NCBI GenBank assembly: GCA_015478665.1
Contig: JADMII010000009.1
Span: forward strand, 1 to 64,000
DNA: 64,000 nt
DNA from: Dehalococcoidia bacterium
GTDB lineage: Bacteria > Chloroflexota > Dehalococcoidia > DSTF01 > JACRBR01
Direction: 5' to 3'
Below, piece after piece: positions 38,547-46,610 of the stretch. The stretch's first letter is position 1. Each line of letters starts with the position of its first letter. A program made the position numbers and the translations under genes. The notes below the pieces were generated by a model. That model made no database searches. It had not been told where the DNA came from and saw nothing but the letters and a program-made list of their open reading frames with translations.

Positions 38547-39929
38547 ATGATTGTCGCGGTCGTCGGCCTCGGGAAGATCGGGGTGCCGCTGGCGGCGCAG
38601 TTCGCGTCGAAGGGCGCGCGCGTCATCGGCTACGACGTCGACGGCGCGCGCGTCGCCGACATCGCTGCCGGGCGCAACCCGATCGCCGGCGAGCCGGGGG
38701 TCGATGAGCTGATCGCTTCGGCGGCGGGCGACGGCACACTGCGCGCCACCACAGACGCGCGCGCCGCCGTCGCCGAGGCCGACGTCGTCGTGCTGATCGT
38801 GCCGGTCGATGTCGATGACGGTCAGCGGCCGGACTTCGCCCTGCTCGACGCCGCCGTCGATGCCATCGCGCCCCATCTGGCACGCGCCCCCGGCGGGCCG
38901 CTGTTGATCGTCGAGACCACCGTGCCCGTCGGCACGACGCGCGGTCGCGTCGGCGGGCGCATCGCGGCGGCGACGGGCAGGAGCGCCGGCAGCGACTTCG
39001 CCCTCGCCTTCAGTCCGGAGCGCGTGTCATCCGGCAGCGTCCTGCGCGACCTCCGCATCTACCCGAAGATCGTCGGCGGCATCGACCAGGCGAGCAGCGG
39101 ACGTGCGCTCGCGTTCTATCGCGCGGTGCTCGATGCCGAGGTGATCGCCGTGCGCGATGCGGAGACGGCCGAGTTCTCGAAGCTCGCCGAGACGACGTAC
39201 CGCGACGTCAACATCGCGTTGGCAAACGAGTTCGCGCGCATCGGCGACGGCCTCGGCGTCGACGTGCTGCAGGCGATCGAGGTGGCGAACACGCAGCCGT
39301 ACTCCCACATCCACGCGCCCGGCGCCGGCGTCGGCGGGCACTGCATCCCCGTCTATCCGCACTTCCTCCGTGCGGCCGGCGAGCGCGGCGTCGCCGCGCC
39401 AGCGGCCGCCGCGCACGACGGACCGCAGCGCCACGGTCGTCCTCCCCCTCACACGTTGGCCGTGACGGCGGGAGGGGCAACCCCGCTGATCTCGGCGGCG
39501 CGCGCGATCAACGACGGCATGGCGGCCTACGCCGTCGGCCGGCTGGGCGACGCGCTCGGCACGCTCGCCGGCGCGACGGTAGTCGTGCTCGGGCTGTCGT
39601 ATCGCGCCGGCGTGAAGGAGTGGCGGCACTCGAGCGCCTTCGGCCTCGCGCGGGCTCTCAGCGAGGCGGGGGCGCATGCCTACGTCCACGACCCGCTGTT
39701 CCCGGCCGACGAAGTCCGCGCATGCGGCCTCGAGCCGCCGCCGCGTTTCCCGCTGCCGGCCGACGCGATCGTGGTGCAGGCGTGGCACCCGCAGTATCGC
39801 CCGGAGGGCGAGTGCGCCATCGACTTCGCTGCCTTCGCCGGCCTGCGCGCCGTGCTCGATCCGCGGGCGGCGCTCGAACCGGCGGCCGTGCGGGCGCCGG
39901 GCGTCCGGTACGTTGGCGTCGGCCGGTAG
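38547..39929 (+). CDS. UDP-N-acetylhexosamine 6-dehydrogenase (WbpA/WecC-like) with an insert
   Basis: A 460-residue UDP-sugar dehydrogenase that oxidises C6 to a uronic acid with two NAD+. It has VVGLGKIGVPLAAQFASKG, FSPERVSSGSVLRDL, the segment EFSKLAETTYRDVNIALANE and the catalytic C266 in GVGGHCIPVYP. The pattern fits UDP-GlcNAc/ManNAc dehydrogenases rather than Ugd. Residues 281-312 (DNA 39387-39482) are an extra Ala/His/Pro-rich piece between the nucleotide-binding helix and PLISAARAINDGM. Its DNA contains a CCTCCCCC...GGGAGGGG hairpin. The ATG at 38547 is the first good start. With the two preceding genes it forms a WbpA-WbpB-WbpE-like set. Confidence 0.92.
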   Translation: MIVAVVGLGKIGVPLAAQFASKGARVIGYDVDGARVADIAAGRNPIAGEPGVDELIASAAGDGTLRATTDARAAVAEADVVVLIVPVDVDDGQRPDFALLDAAVDAIAPHLARAPGGPLLIVETTVPVGTTRGRVGGRIAAATGRSAGSDFALAFSPERVSSGSVLRDLRIYPKIVGGIDQASSGRALAFYRAVLDAEVIAVRDAETAEFSKLAETTYRDVNIALANEFARIGDGLGVDVLQAIEVANTQPYSHIHAPGAGVGGHCIPVYPHFLRAAGERGVAAPAAAAHDGPQRHGRPPPHTLAVTAGGATPLISAARAINDGMAAYAVGRLGDALGTLAGATVVVLGLSYRAGVKEWRHSSAFGLARALSEAGAHAYVHDPLFPADEVRACGLEPPPRFPLPADAIVVQAWHPQYRPEGECAIDFAAFAGLRAVLDPRAALEPAAVRAPGVRYVGVGR

Positions 39930-39993
39930 AGCGGCGATGCGCTGCCGGGGACGTACGCCCATGCCGCCCGCTGGCCGCAATCCAGCGGCCTGT

Positions 39994-39999
39994 TACGCT
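39994..39999 (+). promoter_or_regulatory. -10 box before the NifU-like gene
   Basis: TACGCT, 9 nt before the ATG at 40009. GGGGAG lies in between but too close to the ATG for normal SD use. Confidence 0.4.
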
Positions 40000-40008
40000 G
40001 TAGGGGAG

Positions 40009-40305
40009 ATGACGACGGCAGCCGCTACCGAACACGAAGCCTTCCTCGCTGAGGTCGACGCCTGCCTCGACGAGATGCGCCCGTACGTCCATTCGCACGG
40101 CGGCGAACTCAACCTCATCGACTGGCTCGCAGACGAAGGCCGCCTCCGCCTGCAGCTCGCCGGCGCCTGCCACGGCTGCCCGATGAGCATGCTGACGATG
40201 AAACTCGGCATCGAGCGGATCATCCAGGACCGCTTTCCGCAGGTGAAGCACGTCGAAGCGGTCAAGGTCGACGACTTCGACTTCCCGGAGCTCGCGCCCG
40301 GATAA
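40009..40305 (+). CDS. NifU-like Fe-S scaffold domain protein
   Basis: A 98-residue protein consisting of the NifU C-terminal domain, a scaffold or carrier for [4Fe-4S] clusters. The diagnostic segment is RPYVHSHGGELNLIDW followed by LAGACHGCPMSMLTMKLGIE, with the CxxC cluster ligands. Length and layout match stand-alone NfuA-type C-domains. It ends just before a strong hairpin terminator. No suf or isc gene is adjacent. Confidence 0.93.
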   Translation: MTTAAATEHEAFLAEVDACLDEMRPYVHSHGGELNLIDWLADEGRLRLQLAGACHGCPMSMLTMKLGIERIIQDRFPQVKHVEAVKVDDFDFPELAPG

Positions 40306-40329
40306 GCGCGCATCGACAGCGCGCCGAAG

Positions 40330-40367
40330 CACGAAAGACAGCCGTCGTGCGACGGCTGTCTTTCGTG
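40330..40367. terminator. Bidirectional hairpin terminator
   Basis: A perfect 18-bp inverted repeat, CACGAAAGACAGCCGTCG, with a TG centre, lies between two convergent genes that end at 40305 and 40401. The stem ends in AAAG/CTTT on both strands rather than a long U-run. It should stop transcription from both sides. Confidence 0.85.
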
Positions 40368-40400
40368 AATTGCGGCGCGCCCTTGCGGTAGAGACCGGAG

Positions 40401-40715
40401 TTACGGCTCGCGCATCGGCCGCGTGCTGCGGCGGTCGTCGAACGTCTCCTCGGGATCCACGACGTGGTGCTCACGGCGGAAGACGTTGGCGCAGATGCCC
40501 AGGATGATCGCCCCGACCATCCAGGTCATTCCGCCTTCAAAGTCCGTCAACCCCGATGCGTGCGTGATGTACCCCATCGCGGCGAACCAGCCGATGATGC
40601 CTCCCGCGATCGCGAGTGCGGCGAGGATCAGCGCGAGGCTGTTCGCGAGCCACGTCTCCGCGTCCTTGGCCATCCCGGATTGTCGTGCCGTCTCGTAGTG
40701 TTGCGTGCGCTGCAT
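40401..40715 (-). CDS. Small membrane protein, hypothetical
   Basis: A 104-residue protein with two predicted membrane helices, roughly residues 27-48 (SLALILAALAIAGGIIGWF) and 62-82 (MTWMVGAIILGICANVF). A charged C-terminal tail ends DDRRSTRPMREP. The ATG at 40715 is preceded by AAAGGAGGTG at ideal spacing, one of the strongest ribosome binding sites in the window; the frame also opens six codons earlier. High expression is likely. Function is unknown; it stands alone. Confidence 0.75.
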   Translation of the reverse strand: MQRTQHYETARQSGMAKDAETWLANSLALILAALAIAGGIIGWFAAMGYITHASGLTDFEGGMTWMVGAIILGICANVFRREHHVVDPEETFDDRRSTRPMREP

Positions 40716-41184
40716 ATGCACACCTCCTTTCATTCAACCTACCGCGATGGCGCCACCACATGGGGTGAATTCGAGGCCTCTGCAAAGGTCGCGGGGAATC
40801 TGTAAGCCGCGCGCAATCATGCCTCTCGCAGACGATTCAGAATCGTGACGGCGAGCCGGTGGTGGGCCGCGGCGAGTGGAGGGAGCACCACGTGGTTGTG
40901 CCGGACGGGGACGCGATCCGGCGCTGGGCGCCGCTTCCGCCCGTCGGCGCGAAGCGGACAGGAGCGGCGCTGCGAAGCCGCGCTGCGCTCAGCCGACGGG
41001 CGAGGCGTGCGCCGCGCGGGATCCCCAGGCGCCACCCTGCGTCCACAGGGTGTACCGTAGACGCACGGCCGCCGGAGCACGGACGCGCGCCGTCGCGATG
41101 CGAACCGGCCACGAGCCCTCGTCGCCGCGAGGCGATGGCATCGGGCGGCATCGTCATCCTCAGCCGAGCGGAGGTGCCGGACAG
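40716..41184. other. Intergenic region, 469 bp
   Basis: Divergent spacer between the small membrane protein and the SDR gene. The open frame upstream of the SDR start has no protein-like content. A locally AT-richer stretch around 40795-40850 may hold promoters, but no convincing pair of hexamers is seen. Confidence 0.4.
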
Positions 41185-42021
41185 ATGCAGCTTGCAGGCA
41201 GCACGGTGATCGTGACAGGAGCCAGCGCCGGCATCGGCCGCGAGACGGCGCTGGCCTTCGCCCGCCGCGGCGCGAACGTCGTGCTGGCGGCGCGGCGCGA
41301 AGAGCGGCTCCAGGCGCTCGCCGACCGGCTGCGGCGCATCGGCGTCGAAGCGCTCGTCGTGCCGACGGACGTCGCCCGGCCGCAGGAGATCGAGCGGCTC
41401 GTGCAGGCGGCGCTGGACCGCTTTGGTCGCATCGACGTGCTCGTGAACAACGCCGGCTTCGGCTTCAGCGGCACCATAGAGGAGACGACGGAAGCGGACA
41501 TGCGTGAGCTGTGGGACGTGAACTACATGGGCGCGTTCCTGGCGACGAAAGCGGTGCTGCCGACGATGCGGTCGCAGCGACGCGGCCACATCGTGAACGT
41601 GTCGTCGGTCGTCGGCAAGCTCGCCTTCCCGTTTCACGGCGCCTACTCGGCCACAAAGTTCGCGCTCATCGGCATGACGGAGGCGCTGCGCGGCGAGCTC
41701 GAAGGCTCCGGCGTCACGGCGACCGTGGTGCTGCCGGCGAGCACGCGCACGGAGTTTTTCGACGTGCAGCGCACCCACGACGGCCACGTCTCGGCGCCGA
41801 CCGGCCCGGTACAGTCGCCGGCCGTCGTCGCGCGGGCGATCGTCCGCTCCGTCGTCCGTCCGACGCCGGAGGTGAACCTGGTGCCGGCGTTCCGGCTGGC
41901 ATTCGGCCTGTCGGCGTTCTTTCCGTTCCTGCGCGACATGGCCGGGCGTCAGTTCTATCGCCGTAGCGGCGGCCGTCCCCGGCGCGCTCCGGGCCCGGAT
42001 CCTGCTCCGCGGCGAGAATGA
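41185..42021 (+). CDS. Short-chain dehydrogenase/reductase
   Basis: A 278-residue classical SDR. The cofactor loop is VTGASAGIGRETALAFARRG, followed by the NNAG motif (VLVNNAGFGFSG), the catalytic Ser in VNVSSVVGKLAFP and YSATK with Tyr and Lys. The basic residue after the glycine loop (AARREERL) suggests NADP(H). The C-terminal hydrophobic segment (FRLAFGLSAFFPFLRDM) may contact a membrane or lipid. The ATG at 41185 has GGAGGTG about 8 nt upstream. The substrate is unknown. Confidence 0.92.
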   Translation: MQLAGSTVIVTGASAGIGRETALAFARRGANVVLAARREERLQALADRLRRIGVEALVVPTDVARPQEIERLVQAALDRFGRIDVLVNNAGFGFSGTIEETTEADMRELWDVNYMGAFLATKAVLPTMRSQRRGHIVNVSSVVGKLAFPFHGAYSATKFALIGMTEALRGELEGSGVTATVVLPASTRTEFFDVQRTHDGHVSAPTGPVQSPAVVARAIVRSVVRPTPEVNLVPAFRLAFGLSAFFPFLRDMAGRQFYRRSGGRPRRAPGPDPAPRRE

Positions 42022-42245
42022 CGGGCGGATCGAGCGTGCCGCTCACGCCACGTCGGCAACTGCGGCTTCGGCGAACCCGGCGTGGCGAGCGGAGCGGCCG
42101 CGCACCGGACGTCGTCTGCAACGCCGCGGATGCATCGCCCACGGCCCTACGTGAGCTCGGCTGATGCCGCGGCCGGTCTCGAAGTCGCGATCGTGAGGCG
42201 AGCGGCCGCAGATCGCCGAACGATGGCGCGGCGACAGGGGGGCGA

Positions 42246-43805
42246 TCAGCGGCGGCCGGCTCGCCGCGCGGCAACCGCGGCGATCAGCGTCGCCACCACG
42301 ATCGCGGCGAGCGCCGCCGGCCACCAGGCGCGCATGCCGCCGCCACCGGCGAGGCCGACGACGGACGGCGCTTCGGCGATGCCGCCGACGGAGGCCGGGG
42401 CGAAGGGCTGCGCGCTCACGGTGAGTGGCGCGCGGGCGCCGGCGTCGAGCGCCTGCGCGCCGGCGACGGTCTCGCCCGGCGCCTCGTAGTACATCGTGCG
42501 CCGGGTGGTGAGGGTGGACGTGCAGCCGAGGCCGGGGTCGGTGCAGGGGATGGCCTGGTTGACGTAGACGCCGCTCGAGCCATAGGCGGACGAGTCGCCG
42601 GTGCACTGCGCCGTCGAAGGCGATGCGCTGTCCAGGTAGTACGACGTGTAGTTGAAGCCGGCGATGTTCGTCGAGTTGATGCCGGACATGACGAGCGAAC
42701 CCTGCGCCCCGGTCACCATCTCCCATCGAATCGGCCCGGGCGCCGGGCTGTCGGGGACGCCATCGATGGTGACGCCGCCCGTATTGAGGTCGTTTCGGTA
42801 CACCATGCCGGACGCGGCGGCGCTGTAATCAAAGAAGTCCATGATCGACGGGATCGCGTGCACGCGCAGGTCAGTGATGATGTCCTGGCGCTGCGCGTAG
42901 AAGATCTGGTCGCGCTCCGTGTTGGGGCCGCTGTTCGCCCCGACGAACGAGCGGATCGCGCGCACGGGCCCGCTCTTGTTGGCGATGAACGCGCCCTCGC
43001 CGCGATAGCCGCTGGAATCGCCGTTGTCGAACGTGTCCTCCGAACGGACGCAGTTGCCCGGGGCGAAAAGCGCCTTATGGCGGTCGAGGATATCGGCGCC
43101 GGTGGCCGCGCCGGCGGTGATCTTCAGGATGTCGTCGTCCCAGCGGTCACCGAAGCGGTGCGTGTAGTACGGCGTCGTGATGGTGGAGTTCTCGGGGTTC
43201 GGGCCGTCAAAGATGTTGTAGGTGGTTTTGTAGGCGCCGGAGAGCAGGTTGAAGTTGTAGGTGACGTAGCTCTGGCCGGCGCCGGGGTCGAGCGTGCCGT
43301 CCTGCCGGAAGGGATACACGATGCCGCCGGCGCCGGGGTCGAGCGGGTCGTTGATCGTCAGCTGCACACCGCTTCCCGCGATGGTGTGCGCCGGGCCGGT
43401 GAGGCTGCCCGCCGCGCCCCCGGCGTCCTTCGCCATGAACGCCAGCTCGTCATCCACGTCGAACGCCGGATTCGGGTCCGCGCCGGTGAAGGTATTGGGG
43501 TCGGCGTACACCAGCCCGGTGATGTTGGTGCTGGAGGCGGGCGGCGCGACGTTGTTGTAGATGGCCGAGAACGTCTGGGCGAAGCGCTCATCGACCTGGA
43601 CGGGGATCTGCTGCCAGCCGCCGGTGTAGCGGAAGCCGACGATCTCGCCCGGGGCCACTCCCTGCAGCGCCGGCACATCGGCGCCGGTGATGACGACGGG
43701 ATCTTCCGGGCGATTGAGGGCGCTCGTCGCCCGCGCCGGCGCGGCGCGCGCCGACAGCGCGAGGACGAGCGCGAGTGCGCAGATCGCCGGAAGGACGCGC
43801 GTCAT
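42246..43805 (-). CDS. Secreted, C-terminally anchored surface protein
   Basis: A 519-residue protein with an N-terminal signal (LPAICALALVLALSARAAPA) and a C-terminal helix plus RRAGRR anchor. The bulk is beta-rich with many Asn, Thr and Asp residues: VVITGADVPALQGVAPGEIV, GGWQQIPVQVDERFAQTF, FDVDDELAFMAKDAGG and TPYYTHRFGDRWDDDILKIT. Four cysteines are present near SEDTF, TAQCTG, IPCTDPG and GCTST. I recognise no enzymatic motif; it could be a surface-layer or carbohydrate-binding protein. The start is ATG 43805; a TTG precedes it. A TACAAT box and two direct repeats lie about 70-120 bp upstream. Confidence 0.75.
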   Translation of the reverse strand: MTRVLPAICALALVLALSARAAPARATSALNRPEDPVVITGADVPALQGVAPGEIVGFRYTGGWQQIPVQVDERFAQTFSAIYNNVAPPASSTNITGLVYADPNTFTGADPNPAFDVDDELAFMAKDAGGAAGSLTGPAHTIAGSGVQLTINDPLDPGAGGIVYPFRQDGTLDPGAGQSYVTYNFNLLSGAYKTTYNIFDGPNPENSTITTPYYTHRFGDRWDDDILKITAGAATGADILDRHKALFAPGNCVRSEDTFDNGDSSGYRGEGAFIANKSGPVRAIRSFVGANSGPNTERDQIFYAQRQDIITDLRVHAIPSIMDFFDYSAAASGMVYRNDLNTGGVTIDGVPDSPAPGPIRWEMVTGAQGSLVMSGINSTNIAGFNYTSYYLDSASPSTAQCTGDSSAYGSSGVYVNQAIPCTDPGLGCTSTLTTRRTMYYEAPGETVAGAQALDAGARAPLTVSAQPFAPASVGGIAEAPSVVGLAGGGGMRAWWPAALAAIVVATLIAAVAARRAGRR

Positions 43806-43876
43806 CAAGACACCGATCGCGAGGAACGACGGCAGCCTGGCACAGGTTGGCTGCCGGTTGGATGGGTACGGCTCTG

Positions 43877-43882
43877 ATTGTA
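43877..43882 (-). promoter_or_regulatory. Candidate -10 box for the surface protein gene
   Basis: TACAAT on the minus strand, about 70 bp upstream of the start codon at 43805, at the edge of the direct repeats at 43879-43930. Confidence 0.4.
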
Positions 43883-43930
43883 ACTGGGCCGTGATTCTGG
43901 CACTCCGTAACCGGGCAATGATCCTGGCAC
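43879..43930. repeat. Two 25-bp direct repeats upstream of the surface protein gene
   Basis: TGTAACTGGGCCGTGATTCT followed by GGCAC (43879-43903) and CGTAACCGGGCAATGATCCT followed by GGCAC (43906-43930) agree at 20 of 25 positions with a 27-bp period. They lie directly upstream of, and partly on, the TACAAT box, so they could be activator or repressor sites. Confidence 0.6.
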
Positions 43931-44036
43931 CCGCGCGTGCCGCGGGGCGGCGCCCGAAGCAGCGATTCCGCAGTCGCGCGTGAACGTCGCGACGGAAGCG
44001 TGCGGGGCCTCGGGACGTCTGATCGCGCCTCGCATG

Positions 44037-45428
44037 CTACTCCACGCGGCGTGCTACACGCGTCTGCCGCAGGTAGCGCGCGCGGCCGTCCTCGATGTCG
44101 CTGAAGCGGAGCGGCGTGTAGACGCGCATGTACGGATTGCGCTCGAGGAAGAGCCCCGGCTCGACGGCGATCAGCTCCGACGGCGGCAGCGGCGGCGCCA
44201 GCGCGGCGAGCGGGCCCGTGTTCGTTGTCGTCAGCGTCAGCGCGCCGTCGTGCTCCTCCACCTCGATGCGGAAGCCGAGTCTCCCATAGACGCCGGCGTA
44301 CGGCCGCAGGTCGATGCGCACCGGCTCCTCCGGGGGGCGCGGATGCTCGGGCATCGCGATACCCAGCGTTTCGGCGAAGAGCCAGCGCATGATGCGGCTG
44401 GCGAGGATCGCGCCCGAAGTCACGGCGTTCGTCAGCACGGCGACGGCGAAGCGCTCTTCGGGCAGCACCCGCAGCGACGATATCTGGCCGATCGTGCCGC
44501 CGTCGTGGCCGATGACGCGCCGGCCGCCCCAGTCGAACAGCATCCAGCCGAGGCCCCAGTGGGATGGACCCTCGCCGGGCTGCGACGGCAGGTCGTGTTG
44601 CACCTGCTGCATCGCCCGCACGGACGCCTCGGAGACCAGGCGGGTGCCGTCGGATGCGACGCCGCCGGCCACGTGCATGCGCGCGAAGGCGAGCAGGTCG
44701 TCGACGGTCGAGCAGGGCGTCGCGCCGGCCGGGCCGGCGGAGCGCGCCATGCCCCAGACCGGCGCCGGGCGGAGCGCGAGCTGCGCATCGAAGATGTGCC
44801 CGGCGGCGGTGCGATGCAGCAGCGCCTGTTCGGGCAGCGTCACGGTGTGGCTGACGCCGAGCGGGCGCAGCAGACGCGTCTTCAGCGCATCATCCCATCC
44901 CAGGCCGGTCATCGTTTCGATGATCCGGCCGAGGACGACGAAGCCGGCGTTGCAGTACGAGAACATGGCTCCCGGCGCGAAGACCTGTGGCAGCGTCGCG
45001 CACGCCGCCACGTACTTCTCGACGCAGTCGTCGCCGCGGCCGAAGTCTTCGAAGAAGTCGCCATCGACGCCGCTCGTGTGCGTCAGCAGCTGGCGGATCG
45101 TCACCGTCCGCGTCGCCGTCTCGTCGGCGAAGCGCAGGCGCGGCAGGTACGTGCAGGCGGGCGCGTCGAGCGCGAGGCGGCCTTCGTCCACGAGCTGCAT
45201 GATCAGCGTGGTGGTGTAGACCTTGGTGATGGAGCCGATCTGGAACAGCGTATCCGGCGTCGCTTCGACGCCCGTGCCGAGGTTGATCACGCCCGCGGCC
45301 GCCGAGTGCGTCTCGTCGCCGTGCGTCCAGGCGATGGACGCCCCCGGCACGCGGTAGCGTTCGCACCAGGCCGCGAGGCGCTCGCGCATCTCTTCGGAAG
45401 ACGGAAGCTGAACGCCGGTCGTCGTCAT
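44037..45428 (-). CDS. Beta-lactamase-fold serine hydrolase (class C/EstB-like)
   Basis: A 463-residue serine hydrolase of the beta-lactamase/penicillin-binding-protein-like superfamily. The SxxK motif is SITK in FQIGSITKVYTTTLIMQLVD, the tyrosine motif is YCN in MFSYCNAGFVVLGRIIE and the third box is HDG in IGHDGGTIGQISS. There is no signal peptide, so it is probably cytoplasmic. The C-terminal ~100 residues form a lipocalin-like DUF3471-type tail (YAGVYGRLGFRIEVEEHDGA). The ATG at 45428 has GGGAGGTGCACG upstream, and a TACAAT box at 45456-45461 gives a short leader. The natural substrate may be an ester or peptide. Confidence 0.9.
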   Translation of the reverse strand: MTTTGVQLPSSEEMRERLAAWCERYRVPGASIAWTHGDETHSAAAGVINLGTGVEATPDTLFQIGSITKVYTTTLIMQLVDEGRLALDAPACTYLPRLRFADETATRTVTIRQLLTHTSGVDGDFFEDFGRGDDCVEKYVAACATLPQVFAPGAMFSYCNAGFVVLGRIIETMTGLGWDDALKTRLLRPLGVSHTVTLPEQALLHRTAAGHIFDAQLALRPAPVWGMARSAGPAGATPCSTVDDLLAFARMHVAGGVASDGTRLVSEASVRAMQQVQHDLPSQPGEGPSHWGLGWMLFDWGGRRVIGHDGGTIGQISSLRVLPEERFAVAVLTNAVTSGAILASRIMRWLFAETLGIAMPEHPRPPEEPVRIDLRPYAGVYGRLGFRIEVEEHDGALTLTTTNTGPLAALAPPLPPSELIAVEPGLFLERNPYMRVYTPLRFSDIEDGRARYLRQTRVARRVE

Positions 45429-45609
45429 CGTGCACCTCCCATCGCTGTCCAGCGATTGTACTCCGTCGTCCGACGGGCGGCACCGAACCGTGTCTGCCGG
45501 TCCGGCAGCGGCGGCGGGTTTGCTTCGACCGCCGGGGCGAGGACTGCAGACGTCCATCGACGACGGCCACCGCGCGCTGGCGACGCCCTGCCGGCGTCCG
45601 GAGCGCGGA

Positions 45610-45615
45610 TACACT
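45610..45615 (+). promoter_or_regulatory. -10 box of a predicted leaderless promoter (small basic protein)
   Basis: TACACT, 7 nt before the ATG at 45623. Confidence 0.45.
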
Positions 45616-45622
45616 GCGCAGG

Positions 45623-45781
45623 ATGGAGACGGACGAGCGGGCAGAACGACGCGAGGCGCGGCAGCGGGCGAAGCGCGAGCGCATGCGCAAGCACGGCGCA
45701 TCGACCGCGAGCACGTACCGGAACGCGATCCTCAAGCGGCTGCGACGGAACGCGGGCGCCAGCGATCGCCGCGCGTGCTGA
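45623..45781 (+). CDS. Small basic hypothetical protein
   Basis: A 52-residue, Arg/Lys-rich helical protein beginning METDERAERREARQRAKRER and containing STASTYRNAILKRLRRN. It has the look of a nucleic-acid- or ribosome-associated peptide, but I do not recognise a family. The start is supported by TACACT 7 nt upstream, the same arrangement as several confident genes here. It is divergent from the serine hydrolase and short enough to be missed by gene finders. Confidence 0.55.
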   Translation: METDERAERREARQRAKRERMRKHGASTASTYRNAILKRLRRNAGASDRRAC

Positions 45782-46049
45782 CGCTCGCCCGCGGCCGGGG
45801 CGCGATCGACACCGGCGCGGCATTGACCTGCCCGCGCCGCTGGCGGATAATGGCGATCGCCTCTCCGCCCGCGCGCCGGGCGGCAGGCCGTGCAGCACGT
45901 GGATGCGAACACCTGCGGGCGCGAGGAGCGCCCGGGCACGGCTCCAATCCCTCACTGCACGCGGCTGATCATGGACGCGCACCGAGCGGCGGCGGCGCCT
46001 GGGCATCCGCCACGGTACGGCGTCTCGTCCCACGACGAAGGAGGCTTGT

Positions 46050-46481
46050 GTGCCCGAAGCAACCGCGCCGGCGCCCGGCAAGAAACCGATTGTCCCGTTC
46101 CTGGCGTTGCCCAGCGACCCCGGCGAGAAGCCCTACCTCACCGGAAGCCGCTGCACGAACTGCGGAGCCAGCTATCTCGGCACGCGCATGGCGTGCAGCA
46201 AGTGCTTTTCGACCGAAGCGATGGAGCCCGTCAAGCTCAGCGACAGGGGTGAGCTGCACGTCTTCTCCATCGTCCACCAGTCGGCGCCCGGCGTGCCGAC
46301 ACCGTACGTCGCCGCGATCGTCGACCTGCCCGAAGGCGTCAGCGTCCGCTGCAACATCGCCGGCGTCGGCGCCGACCCGAAGGACCTGAAGTTCGGCATG
46401 CCCGTGCAGATGGTGACGGAGGCGATCCGCAAGGACCGCGACGGCAACGACGTCATCGCCTTCAGCTTCAAGCCGGTGTAG
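46050..46481 (+). CDS. DUF35 OB-fold/zinc-ribbon acyl-CoA-associated protein
   Basis: A 143-residue protein of the DUF35 family. A rubredoxin-like zinc ribbon (residues about 32-55: CTNC and CSKC) is followed by an OB-fold (GELHVFSIVHQSAPGVPTPY, AAIVDLPEGVSVRCNIAGVG). Such proteins form complexes with SCP2-type thiolases and supply the acyl-CoA site. The thiolase gene lies 129 bp downstream, which supports the pairing. The start is the GTG at 46050 behind GAAGGAGGCTTGT. Confidence 0.92.
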   Translation: MPEATAPAPGKKPIVPFLALPSDPGEKPYLTGSRCTNCGASYLGTRMACSKCFSTEAMEPVKLSDRGELHVFSIVHQSAPGVPTPYVAAIVDLPEGVSVRCNIAGVGADPKDLKFGMPVQMVTEAIRKDRDGNDVIAFSFKPV

Positions 46482-46610
46482 GCGGCGGGAGGCGACACGC
46501 GGGCGGAGCGCAAGGGACGAGCCGGCGAGGCGCAACCGCCATGCCGCCGCGCACGGGATCGCGCCGGGGATATTGCCGCCGACGACGGCGGCTGAGAAGG
46601 AGCAGCAGAG

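Noticed and set aside
35981-38626. Very long open frame (881 codons) on the minus strand opposite the nucleotide-sugar genes
   Set aside because: It is the antisense shadow of the DegT, Gfo/Idh and dehydrogenase genes; composition is Arg/Ala/His-rich without motifs. Long antisense frames are expected at about 70% G+C.
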